The notes beneath the pieces were generated by a model. The model was not told the origin of the DNA. It did no database searches and worked only from the letters and a program-made list of their open reading frames with translations. Source: Planctomycetota bacterium (GTDB lineage: Bacteria > Planctomycetota > Uabimicrobiia > Uabimicrobiales > JABWCH01). From it: a stretch of 44,952 nt of DNA. Every line of letters begins with the position of its first letter. The first letter of the stretch is position 1. The stretch lies in assembly GCA_020057085.1 (NCBI GenBank), contig JAGVGO010000112.1, forward strand, positions 1-44,952, written 5' to 3'. Position numbers and translations under genes: made by a program. Shown piece after piece: positions 16,368 through 24,126 of the stretch.

Positions 16368-17294
16368 TCATTCACATATCCGGAGCGCCTGCGGCATGAT
16401 GGAAACATCAAGCGGCAAGCGGCCCACCAGCTCGCCGTCCATATCTATCCACACATTTTCGCTGTTGTCGCAACTTTCCGCCCGGATGCGTCTGGCGCGA
16501 CAGGAAGAGACCTTGGGCTGTGACAGATGTTTGCCCTGGCGCAGGTTGGGCAGATTGGTAAAGGCTTCCATGCGGCTGAGGTCCCCGAGTCTCACCACAT
16601 CAAAGTAGCCATCGCCCAGTTCGGCGTTGGGTGCAGGTTTCAGCCCGCCGCCGAAGAATTTGCCATTAGCGACGATAAAATTGTTGAGTCGTTCTGTACA
16701 CACAGGGCCATCATCCACTTGAAACGATACAAGCTGATTGCGGTAGGTGAGCAGGGTCGCGGCAATAGCCAAAAAAAAGGAAACCCTGCCACCGAAAAAT
16801 TTTGTCGTGCGGTTGACGCGGGCAACGACGGCACCACCGATGCCGAAATCCAAGATGTTGATGAAATGGCGTGTAGCTTTTTCGCCTTTGCATCCGATAA
16901 ATTGTGCCTGACCAACATCAATGGCGCGTATTTTTGGTTGCCTGAGGCGTTGCAGAGCCGGCATGATCTGTGTCGGCCAGTTCAGGCTGCGGCCAAAATC
17001 GGCACCCGTACCGAGGCACAGGATGGCAACAGCCGCCTGCGGCTTTACCGGCTGACCCGCGCAAAAAAAACCGTTCACCACCTCGTGCAGGGTACCGTCG
17101 CCGCCTACCGCGACCACGATGTCGGCGCCAAGCCTCAGTTCTTCCTGGGTGAGGGCGGCTGCATGTCCAGGCGACGTGGTGTGCCTCACACGGTAAGCGC
17201 CTGCAAAGAGTTGTTTGATCTCTCTTTCGATGCCTGGCCACTGTTTCCCGACGCGGCCACCTCCGGCTTTGGGGTTGACGATAAAAACGATCAT
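16368..17294 (-). CDS. Diacylglycerol-kinase-family lipid kinase
   Basis: A 308-aa kinase of the DAGK/YegS/sphingosine-kinase fold. NPKAGGG at 7-13 and the nucleotide-binding GGDGT at 64-68 are intact. It phosphorylates a lipid or lipid-like alcohol with ATP; the exact substrate cannot be read from sequence. ATG 17294 overlaps the stop of the upstream flavoprotein gene as ATGA, and AGGAAAGGAGCC precedes it, so the two are translationally coupled. This partner suggests a role in ether-lipid metabolism. Confidence 0.9.
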   Translation of the reverse strand: MIVFIVNPKAGGGRVGKQWPGIEREIKQLFAGAYRVRHTTSPGHAAALTQEELRLGADIVVAVGGDGTLHEVVNGFFCAGQPVKPQAAVAILCLGTGADFGRSLNWPTQIMPALQRLRQPKIRAIDVGQAQFIGCKGEKATRHFINILDFGIGGAVVARVNRTTKFFGGRVSFFLAIAATLLTYRNQLVSFQVDDGPVCTERLNNFIVANGKFFGGGLKPAPNAELGDGYFDVVRLGDLSRMEAFTNLPNLRQGKHLSQPKVSSCRARRIRAESCDNSENVWIDMDGELVGRLPLDVSIMPQALRICE

Positions 17295-18982
17295 GGTCGG
17301 CTCCTTTCCTCGACATTCGCGATCAATTTTCCCGGATTCATGATACTGCACGGATCCACAATGCTTTTATAAGATTGCAAGAGAGTTGCAGCCAGCGTCC
17401 CCACTTGCTGTTCCAGCCAGGGAGCATGATCGAGGCCGATGCCATGGTGGTGGCTCAAAGCGCCGCCCGCGCACAAAATCGCCTCCGAGGCCACGCGCTT
17501 GATCTCGTGCCATTGCGCCAGCTCTTTTCCCAGCACCGGCTGCGCCAGGATGATAAAGTAGAGTGAGCTGCCGTTCGGGTAGACGTGCGAGATATGTGCC
17601 ATGACGAGTCCCGGCAGCCCCAGCTCTCTCAGGCAACGAATTATCTTCTCGCGCACAGTGTGGTAGAGCGGCAGCAAACAGTGCCATTCGCATGCCGTTT
17701 CCAGGGTATCGATGAGCAGCCCGCGATCAATGAGTTCGTCGCGCAGATAAGGATTGTCATAGCGATGGCGGTACCACATCTTGACCGGTTGAGTACCCAA
17801 GACAAAAGCGCGGGCCGACGCGCGGGCGATCTTGAGGTATCTTTGTTCTGCCGCCACCTCGATCTTGTTTCCTTCGGCGCCGAACAAGAACAGGCTGCGC
17901 TCATGTGCAAGAAAACCGCGGGCGGCCATACGGCCCAGCAGCATGTCGGCAAGCGACTTGAGCCATGGCGTCTTCGGCCATTTGGCTACAGCGAGAGCTA
18001 AATCGGTCTCCCCACCATCGAGCAGACGCACAAGCGTAGGTCTTGCCCCGTTCGTGACGAGTTGCCGTACGAGCCGCACGCCGTCCACAAAAGTCGGAAA
18101 AACATAGGCGCGGTAAAATTTCTTCTGCGCCAGCGGCCGGATACGTAAGCGCACGCGCGAGATGATGCCCAAAACGCCTTCGCTGCCGACCACCACTTGT
18201 TTGATGTCCGGCCCGGTGGCGCTGGCAGGGGTGGCCGGCGTCTCGATAATGCCGCGCGGCGTGATGAGACGCACGCTTTCCACCATGTCCTCGATCTTGC
18301 CGTAACGATTGGAAAATTGTCCGGCCGAGCGCGTTGCCACCCAGCCGCCGAGCGTCGAGTATGTAAAAGATTCAGGAAAATGCCCCAGGGTAAAACCGCG
18401 TTCCTCCAGATAACTCTCCAGGTCTGGGCCGAGAAGGCCAGCCTCGGCTTCCACCAGGAGCGACTCGGCGGTCAAGGCGATGATGCGGTTGAGTTTTTTG
18501 AGATCGAGGCTGAGTACCGCGCTGTGCCTCTTACCCGCTACCGCTTCCACACCGCCGACGACACTGGTGCCACCGCCGAAAGGAACGAGCGCCACCTTTT
18601 GTGCTTCGGCCCAACGCAAGAGTTCGATGATCTGGCTTTCTTGCTGCGGCCAGGCTACGGCGTCTGGGAAAGGCAGCTCCTGACGATAGCGCAGGCGGAT
18701 GAGATCGTGGTAGCTTTTGCCCACGGCATGTGTCAGGCGGTCCAGCCGAGAAGAAGATACTCCGTTCGTGCCCAAGAGTCCGGCCAAAAATTCCATGTGC
18801 TGCGGCGACAGGCGACTTGCGGGCATAGTAAAGTCGTCGAGCTTGGGCACAGGCAACACCATGGCTCCTTCCGGCAGGTTGAAGTGGTTGCGCAAAAAAG
18901 GCAGCAACTTGGGCCGTGCTTCCATAGCGAAGCGTTTTTCCGGGTCGCCCCATCCCCACCATTTCACTTGCGGCTCAGCCAT
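17291..18982 (-). CDS. FAD-dependent alkyl-DHAP-synthase-like flavoprotein
   Basis: A 563-aa protein of the VAO/PCMH flavin family. The start KWWGWG is typical of alkylglycerone-phosphate synthase relatives. The FAD pyrophosphate loop PFGGGTSVVGG is at about 134-144, VVVGSEGVLGIISRV follows, and the C-terminal GGALSHHHGIG matches the His-rich active-site motif of that family. In eukaryotes the enzyme swaps the acyl chain of acyl-DHAP for a fatty alcohol, making the ether bond. I chose ATG 18982 (GAAAGGTG 6 nt before) over an upstream ATG at 19030. Other FAD-linked oxidases of this family oxidise lactate or glycolate, so the product remains an inference. Confidence 0.8.
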   Translation of the reverse strand: MAEPQVKWWGWGDPEKRFAMEARPKLLPFLRNHFNLPEGAMVLPVPKLDDFTMPASRLSPQHMEFLAGLLGTNGVSSSRLDRLTHAVGKSYHDLIRLRYRQELPFPDAVAWPQQESQIIELLRWAEAQKVALVPFGGGTSVVGGVEAVAGKRHSAVLSLDLKKLNRIIALTAESLLVEAEAGLLGPDLESYLEERGFTLGHFPESFTYSTLGGWVATRSAGQFSNRYGKIEDMVESVRLITPRGIIETPATPASATGPDIKQVVVGSEGVLGIISRVRLRIRPLAQKKFYRAYVFPTFVDGVRLVRQLVTNGARPTLVRLLDGGETDLALAVAKWPKTPWLKSLADMLLGRMAARGFLAHERSLFLFGAEGNKIEVAAEQRYLKIARASARAFVLGTQPVKMWYRHRYDNPYLRDELIDRGLLIDTLETACEWHCLLPLYHTVREKIIRCLRELGLPGLVMAHISHVYPNGSSLYFIILAQPVLGKELAQWHEIKRVASEAILCAGGALSHHHGIGLDHAPWLEQQVGTLAATLLQSYKSIVDPCSIMNPGKLIANVEERSRP

Positions 18983-19056
18983 AACTGGCACCTTTCTTCC
19001 CAGTGCAAAGCACGGGGAAAACGTGTTCAAACATTGCTAGATTTTTGAAAAAAAAT

Positions 19057-19085
19057 TTGACTACCCCATAAACTCCAGCTATAAT
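19057..19085 (+). promoter_or_regulatory. Strong sigma70-type promoter
   Basis: TTGACT, a 17-bp spacer and a perfect TATAAT. The expected start is near 19092. The transcript would carry the small membrane ORF and the winged-helix regulator, with a leader of over 100 nt. Confidence 0.75.
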
Positions 19086-19215
19086 CCCATTTTTGAGGAT
19101 TGTTTTGATCTCTGGTTGGGTAAATTCCTGCCACAATTTTTCAACTCTAAGAGTCAAAATTCTATTGGTCGGCGTTTCTCCTCCACCACAACCAGTTGCT
19201 GTGGATTCCAGGAAT

Positions 19216-19431
19216 ATGGATGATGATTTACGGTCGGTGGGCCTTTTTTCCGCCCCAGAGCCAAGATGGTTGGGGGCATCTTTGATGTTGCTGGGTTTTC
19301 TTACTTTATTTGTGTGGCAAAACCTGTTGACGTTGCTGGTCTTCTTTTGGGCTCTGCCATATTGTCTATGGAATCCGTCTTTATACGCTGTACGGTGGTC
19401 AAAATGGATCCCAACGCCAATGTCGAATTAA
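19216..19431 (+). CDS. Tentative 71-aa membrane protein
   Basis: A 71-codon frame starting at ATG 19216, with CCAGGA close upstream. It encodes a charged start (MDDDL), then two closely spaced hydrophobic segments (roughly residues 19-35 and 36-52) and a short basic tail. It matches no family I know. It lies directly downstream of the promoter at 19057-19085 and overlaps the start of the regulator gene by 28 bp, suggesting coupling. It could instead be chance coding within a long leader. Confidence 0.4.
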   Translation: MDDDLRSVGLFSAPEPRWLGASLMLLGFLTLFVWQNLLTLLVFFWALPYCLWNPSLYAVRWSKWIPTPMSN

Positions 19432-19733
19432 ATAAATTGTTAGGTCTGGATAAGATTATCCACGAACGCCTACGCCTGGGGATTATGGTTGCTTTGAGCG
19501 TGTCCGAATCTCTGACTTTTCAAGAGTTGAAACAAACACTCAAAGCGACGGATGGAAATTTGAGTGTACACCTCAGGCTTTTGGAAAACCACGGATACAT
19601 TTCCGTCGAAAAAAAATTTATAGATAGAAAACCTTGCAGCACTTATCGACTGTCACCACAAGGCAAAAGTTTATTTCAAGAATATATCCGACAATTGGAA
19701 AAGCTGATTCAAGAAATACAACAACACGAATAA
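19404..19733 (+). CDS. Winged-helix transcriptional regulator (ArsR/MarR-like fold)
   Basis: A 109-aa one-domain DNA-binding protein. It has a helix with IIHERLRLGIMVAL, a recognition region LTFQELKQTLKATDGNLSVHLRLLENHGYI, and a beta wing with KPCSTYRLSPQGK. This is the layout of the HTH_34-type winged helix. The C-terminal helix (about 90-109) probably mediates dimerisation. ATG 19404 fits the family start; only a weak GGTGG lies upstream, consistent with coupling to the overlapping membrane ORF. Its ligand and target are unknown; the adjacent restriction-modification cassette has its own regulator. Confidence 0.8.
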   Translation: MDPNANVELNKLLGLDKIIHERLRLGIMVALSVSESLTFQELKQTLKATDGNLSVHLRLLENHGYISVEKKFIDRKPCSTYRLSPQGKSLFQEYIRQLEKLIQEIQQHE

Positions 19734-19776
19734 TTTGACTTCGAAAAATCTGTTTCAAGGCTAAAATCAAACTTTT

Positions 19777-19977
19777 GTACTGGTCAAGAAGATGTTGTAC
19801 AAGGGAGCGTGATCCTAGTCCTGGAGCGCAGCGATGAGCGTCGGGCAACGACTGGACGCACCGACACGTGCAAACTTATCAATGTAAGCAATCCTAAACA
19901 GATCGCCGGCCTGCGCCATATCGCGTAAGGACTGGGATCAGCGCGACCGTACTGTTCAAGATGTTGTTGACCGGAAC
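19777..19977. repeat. Long imperfect inverted repeat flanking the R-M cassette
   Basis: A left arm (19777-19822) and a right arm (19928-19977) are roughly complementary, best over the 12 bp GATCCTAGTCCT / AGGACTGGGATC with one mismatch. The outer parts share AAGATGTTGT in direct orientation, which itself approximates a palindrome. About 105 bp lie between the arms with no frame I would call. It sits in the 286-bp gap between the regulator and the methylase. It may be the edge of the inserted cassette or a structured repeat. Confidence 0.55.
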
Positions 19978-20019
19978 ACTAAAATCAACCTTTCTATTAT
20001 TCAATAAAAAGAAGGCGCT

Positions 20020-20931
20020 ATGGCTGACTTTACACAGAAGTTGGAGCAGATTCGATCCATTCTTGGCACACCATACTGTGCTGGAAACGGTTACTCCATT
20101 TACAACTGTGATTGCTTGGAGGCTATGAGATATCTCCCTTCCTCATTGATTGATCTGACGGTAACAAGTCCACCTTATAACATAGGAAAAGAATATGAGA
20201 GAGTTCTTCCTTTGGAAGAATACTTAACTTGGTGTGAACAATGGATCAAAGAAATTTACCGTCTAACATCTCCCAATGGTGCATTCTGGCTCAATGTAGG
20301 TTATATTTCAATCCCACAAAAGGCTAAGGCTATTCCTTTGCCTTATTTACTTTGGAACCGAATTCCTTTCTATCTTATTCAAGAAGTGGTCTGGAACTAC
20401 GGCGCCGGGATAGCTGGAAAGAAATTTTTGTCGCCTCGCAATGAGAAATTTCTATGGTATGTCAAGAACAAGGACTCCTACCTATTCAATTTAGACGACA
20501 TCCGCGACCCTGATGTAAAGTACCCCAACCAAAAGAAAAACGGGAAACTTCGCTGTAATACTATTGGCAAGAATCCTTCAGATGTGTGGGAGATAGCTAA
20601 AGTTACGTCTGGCCAAAATCGCTCTTCACCTGAACGTACTCCTCATCCAGCACAATTCCCACGAGACCTTATTGACCGAATTATCAAAGGTTTTTCCAAG
20701 CCGGGCGATTTGGTTATGGACCCTTTCATGGGATCTGGTACCACTGCAGAGGCTTCGGTAATGTGTGGTAGGTACACAATCGGTTTTGAAATCAATATTT
20801 CTTATTGCAAGTATATTGCCTACCGCCTTCAGAAATGTCGCTATAACTCGGTTAATCACTCATTGGAAATCGATAATAAACAATCTTCTCAATCTCAGAG
20901 TACCCAACTTTCTCTGTTTGAATCTTTATAA
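20020..20931 (+). CDS. Type II DNA methyltransferase, beta class, probably N4-cytosine
   Basis: A 303-aa AdoMet-dependent methylase. The catalytic motif TSPPY is at 49-53 and the AdoMet-binding DPFMGSGTT is at about 234-242. Catalytic motif first and AdoMet motif last defines the beta class; Ser in SPPY is typical of N4-cytosine enzymes. The target-recognition region lies between. It converges with the endonuclease gene, with a 37-bp tail-to-tail overlap. M.ScaI modifies AGTACT as N4mC, which would fit, but specificity is inferred only from the partner endonuclease. The gene is visibly more AT-rich than the genes on either side. Confidence 0.9.
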   Translation: MADFTQKLEQIRSILGTPYCAGNGYSIYNCDCLEAMRYLPSSLIDLTVTSPPYNIGKEYERVLPLEEYLTWCEQWIKEIYRLTSPNGAFWLNVGYISIPQKAKAIPLPYLLWNRIPFYLIQEVVWNYGAGIAGKKFLSPRNEKFLWYVKNKDSYLFNLDDIRDPDVKYPNQKKNGKLRCNTIGKNPSDVWEIAKVTSGQNRSSPERTPHPAQFPRDLIDRIIKGFSKPGDLVMDPFMGSGTTAEASVMCGRYTIGFEINISYCKYIAYRLQKCRYNSVNHSLEIDNKQSSQSQSTQLSLFESL

Positions 20932-21671
20932 GGTAGAGCTTTATTTTTAAAATTACATATCTTGGCATCATTACCGTTGTAGTTGAGCAACTCGCGGACT
21001 GTATAAATATCACATTGTTTAAGATATTCTGTATTTTGTGATCCGATCCCTGGCAAGAGCGATACAGGGGCATTCTGCCTATAGTTACCAGGCACTACCA
21101 AAAGCTTCGACTCATAAACATAGTCAGGTAATCCAGCCATTTGGCCAGTAGGAGCCTTTTGTGGCTGCCAGTCTGAGAAATCAATCCATCCAAAACGAAT
21201 TAAAGTTAAGATTTGTTGATAGAAATTTACCGTTATGTAATAGCCGGATTTGTCTTTGCACTCTTTATTTTTTTGCACTCCCTTCTGGCCAAAACTCCTG
21301 TTTCCAAATATCTTTGTTCCCAACTGTCCTGATGCCTTGATTTCAATTGAGAATCCATTGTCAGGTATGTAAACCAAGTCTTTCTCATCCTTTGCCGAGC
21401 CTCCTCTCCATTTTCCCCAACATCTCTTGCCTAGTTCATGAGCGAAAAGTTTCTCAAAGAAATACCCTACTACAGTAGCTGGTATATCAAGTTCTTGTAA
21501 TCGTAGACAAGTTTCTCCATAACCAATCTTGGTTTCCCAAAGTACTTGCCAGCAGAAGGTCGCAATTTTCTCTGTCTCATCAAGACTCAAAGGATGATTT
21601 CTGATTAGTTCTTTTGTCACAGCTTGATACAATGATTTGTCCTTCCCTTCGTAAGGAGACTGTAAGTTCAT
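20895..21671 (-). CDS. ScaI-family type II restriction endonuclease
   Basis: A 258-aa protein. It has a PD-(D/E)XK-like centre with D98 in KDLVYIPD and the E110-x-K112 of FSIEIK, followed by FGNRSFGQKG, KSGYYITVNFY and RFGWIDFSDW. These blocks resemble the ScaI family (AGT/ACT cutter) as I recall it. It would cut unmethylated invading DNA. ATG 21671 is one base after the stop of the controller gene, giving a C-R operon with the methylase convergent. AGTACT occurs in this window (662, 6300, 12499, 21541), including in this gene, so the chromosome needs methylation if the specificity is right. Confidence 0.8.
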   Translation of the reverse strand: MNLQSPYEGKDKSLYQAVTKELIRNHPLSLDETEKIATFCWQVLWETKIGYGETCLRLQELDIPATVVGYFFEKLFAHELGKRCWGKWRGGSAKDEKDLVYIPDNGFSIEIKASGQLGTKIFGNRSFGQKGVQKNKECKDKSGYYITVNFYQQILTLIRFGWIDFSDWQPQKAPTGQMAGLPDYVYESKLLVVPGNYRQNAPVSLLPGIGSQNTEYLKQCDIYTVRELLNYNGNDAKICNFKNKALPYKDSNRESWVL

Positions 21672-21672
21672 T

Positions 21673-21900
21673 TTACCATTCCTTAAACATTTCTTCTAAT
21701 TTAATACCAAGAGCTTCGGCGAACCGTACAATGTTAATAAGAGACACATTTCTTTCTCCTCTTTCTACGCTTCCTACGTATGTCCGGTGGAGTCCGCTGC
21801 GGAAAGACAGTTGTTCTTGGCTCAGTTTTTGAGCAAGACGAAGTTCCCGAAGCCTAGCTCCAAAGCGATGAAGTATATCTTCTAATGTTTTTGTTTTCAT
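21673..21900 (-). CDS. XRE-family controller (C) protein of the R-M system
   Basis: A 75-aa single HTH_3 domain. LSQEQLSFRSGLHRTYVGS forms the helix-turn-helix and VERGERNVSLINIVRFAEAL the following helices, matching controller proteins of type II systems in size. It probably delays endonuclease expression until the methylase has acted. It is first in the leftward operon and the endonuclease follows after 1 bp. AT-rich like the rest of the cassette. Confidence 0.9.
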   Translation of the reverse strand: MKTKTLEDILHRFGARLRELRLAQKLSQEQLSFRSGLHRTYVGSVERGERNVSLINIVRFAEALGIKLEEMFKEW

Positions 21901-22001
21901 TGACTTACATCCTAAAGACGAAAGTTTATACCCGGCCCAGTGGAAATAAATACGGGGTTAAGTGAGATATTAGCGGCATATGATTCCAATTGGACATGGC
22001 A

Positions 22002-22073
22002 ATTGATGTCTGTGTAAAAAATAAAATTTTGTCTTGCCGCATCCGCGGCGGGGATTTTTACACACGCATCAAT
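22002..22073. repeat. 72-bp palindromic element with inner GC hairpin
   Basis: Nineteen-nt arms (22002-22020 and 22055-22073) are complementary at all but two adjacent positions. Inside is a separate 5-bp GC stem (GCCGC / GCGGC, loop ATCC) at 22036-22049. The A-rich inner end (GTGTAAAAAATAA) recalls the arm ends of the two larger elements. It is unrelated to them in core sequence. Confidence 0.7.
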
Positions 22074-22502
22074 ACAATATTTTCTCGTTTTGCTATCTTT
22101 TTCTTTGGCTTATTTTGCTTTATTCCAGCGGAGCTATCATCTGTCTATTCCTAAAATACAAGGTCTTATGCCTGGGATAATTATTTTTTTCCAAAAGCCT
22201 TAGAATACAGGGCTTGAGATGGCTATTTGGGCATAACTATCAGAAACCACAATGGTTGGTAAATTGACGCGCTAATAAAAAATTAACCCAACCGAGAGCA
22301 TTTCTTTTGCATTTAGACATTGGTAACAAAATGATGACTTTATGTCTACAGACTATAAGTAGCATTTTATAATTCAATGCTCAAACGCGACGGCGAGCAG
22401 GGTGACAATCTTTTGCCGTTGGGAACATCATCTTGCCAAATAGATGTGCGTGTGGTACAGTAAGTAGGTGCAGTAGAGATTGCGTATCATGTACCTTTAG
22501 TC

Positions 22503-22655
22503 GCCGTCAAAAAATAAATGTCAATATTTGCGCCGAGATTTTGGGCAATGGCGAGAAGTGACCGAAGGCGCATAGCCATAGTTCTGTAACTGAGGGCACG
22601 ACGATGCCATTGCCCAAAAGATCAAGAAAAAAATTGACACTTATTTTTTGACGGC
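22503..22655. repeat. 153-bp palindromic element, copy A
   Basis: Twenty-three-nt terminal arms (22503-22525 / 22633-22655) are complementary except for one position. A second, perfect 14-bp stem lies inside (22539-22552 / 22606-22619). The 97-nt core from GCGCCGAG to GATCAAG is 88/97 identical, by hand, to the reverse complement of copy B at 44807-44952. The outer arms of the two copies are unrelated in sequence but each is self-complementary. It lies between divergent genes, so it is not a terminator. Confidence 0.9.
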
Positions 22656-22700
22656 TCCTTTAGCGTATATCGTTTTGTCGAGAGAAATGGAAGTTAAGTT

Positions 22701-24113
22701 ATGGCGGAAAATAAGTTTTGGGAAAGATTGTTGCGCCACAAAGCCAAGGTGGTGAAGGCAGTGTTATTGGCGTTTGCCCGGCAGCTTCCGGTAATCGGCA
22801 ATGTGGTAGAGGCGTTCCGCGAAGTGGAAAAGGAACTCGATTTGCGCAGCATAGACAACAAGATGGTGCTACTCGCTCGCGGTATCAAACTCGACGAAAA
22901 CACTGCCAGACGTATTGAAGAGGCGGACGAGACATCTCTGAGCGAGGCGCTTGCTGAGGGGGTGCAGGCTGTACCGCACCCACAGCGGGCAGCTCTCGAA
23001 CAATTGGCTGGCCAACTGGCCAAAACGCAGAACCACGAGGAGCGGCGGGAACTCGTCGCGCGTGCAAGCGACAGCGCCATGACCTGGATGGCCGAAGTAG
23101 TGACTCAGACGCGCTCGTCGTTTCGCCGGTCGCTGCACGAGCGCAGGAGCCAGGAACGGCTGTTCAAGCCGGGTGAATTGATCGCCGAGCGTTTCCAGGT
23201 GCTGGAACTGGCCGGTTGGGGCGGCATGGGTACGGTGTATAAGGTGCAAGACCAGTTGCTTGGCGAATGGCGTGCCATCAAGACCATTGCCGAAAATCTC
23301 AACAGCGAAGAAAAGTTCCGCAAGCGTTTTCTCGGCGAAGTGAAAATCGCCACCCGTCTCGCCCACCCCAACATTGTCCGTGTTTACGACGTAGGTATTA
23401 GCAATGGCCTCTTATTCCTCAGTATGGAATGGATCGAGGGACAAAGCCTGCGTCAAATGTTGTGCGAACAAGGTGTCCTGGCCTGGACGCGCGTCCACAA
23501 TATACTTCTCGCCACCGGCGAAGCGGTGTCGTTTGCCCACAACCAGGGCATTTTGCATCTCGATATCAAGCCGGAAAACATTGTGATCGCTGAAGATGGT
23601 ACGGTGAAACTGGTTGACTTCGGCCTGGCGCAGGCGCTCGACCGTGACAATTTCGTGCAACTGTCGGCACGCGCCGGTACCTATGGCTACATGGCTCCCG
23701 AACAATACGAGGGCGGCGGACTCAGTACCGCGAGCGACATTTTTGCCCTGGGCGTGCTTGCCTACGAAATGGTGAGCGGCCAAATACCACTCGGCGTGTT
23801 CGAATCGCCCAGCCGTATGTGCGGCGATATACCACCGCGTGCTACGCAGGCGATCATGGCATCGCTGCAGCGTAATCCGGCAGAACGTCCGCAGAGCGTG
23901 GAAGAGTGGCGGCTGGGCTGGCTGGAGTCGCCTGGCAAAACAAAGAGTCGCGGGTTCGCATGGTCTCGTGCCTTGTTCGGCCTGGTCACCGGCGGTATCC
24001 TTGGCCTGTTGATCGGTTTTAGCGAGAGAAATCCTGGGCTGATGCTGGCCACGACCGCAGTGGGCGCATTTCTCGGCCTTATCGTCGCTAGCCTGTGGTT
24101 CAACAAAGAGTAA
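22701..24113 (+). CDS. Ser/Thr protein kinase (Hanks type) lacking the HRD arginine
   Basis: A 470-aa membrane kinase. Residues 1-155 are a helical region I do not recognise. The kinase domain follows with a Gly-loop GWGGMGTVYK, the ATP-anchoring Lys K194, a catalytic loop H286-L287-D288 (HLDIKPEN) and D306-F307-G308. HLD in place of HRD makes it a non-RD kinase, so activation-loop phosphorylation may not control it. Two transmembrane helices (about 414-432 and 440-462) close the protein, leaving the kinase cytoplasmic. GGAAG precedes the ATG. The TPR/peptidase gene follows after 13 bp. Confidence 0.92.
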   Translation: MAENKFWERLLRHKAKVVKAVLLAFARQLPVIGNVVEAFREVEKELDLRSIDNKMVLLARGIKLDENTARRIEEADETSLSEALAEGVQAVPHPQRAALEQLAGQLAKTQNHEERRELVARASDSAMTWMAEVVTQTRSSFRRSLHERRSQERLFKPGELIAERFQVLELAGWGGMGTVYKVQDQLLGEWRAIKTIAENLNSEEKFRKRFLGEVKIATRLAHPNIVRVYDVGISNGLLFLSMEWIEGQSLRQMLCEQGVLAWTRVHNILLATGEAVSFAHNQGILHLDIKPENIVIAEDGTVKLVDFGLAQALDRDNFVQLSARAGTYGYMAPEQYEGGGLSTASDIFALGVLAYEMVSGQIPLGVFESPSRMCGDIPPRATQAIMASLQRNPAERPQSVEEWRLGWLESPGKTKSRGFAWSRALFGLVTGGILGLLIGFSERNPGLMLATTAVGAFLGLIVASLWFNKE

Positions 24114-24126
24114 AAAGGAGCAAAGA

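Larger units (their letters stand above)
21901..22700. other. 800-bp gene-free, AT-rich intergenic region
   Basis: No convincing coding frame is seen on either strand. The region holds two hairpin-forming elements, at 22002-22073 and 22503-22655. It also has a weak direct similarity between about 22152-22170 and 22199-22217 (CCTAAAATACAAGG / CCTTAGAATACAGGG). It separates divergent genes: the leftward controller and the rightward kinase. No clear promoter for the kinase was found. Confidence 0.6.

Noticed and set aside
16205-16411. Leftward 68-codon frame across the lipid kinase end and repeat copy 2
   Set aside because: It overlaps the conserved end of the kinase gene, includes repeat sequence, and has no ribosome-binding site.
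19093-19215. TTG-initiated extension of the small membrane ORF
   Set aside because: It would begin at the predicted transcription start with no ribosome-binding site.
21901-21935. C-box operator upstream of the controller gene
   Set aside because: There is some ACTT/AAAG symmetry (GACTTAC ... TAAAGAC), but it does not match a consensus well enough to call.
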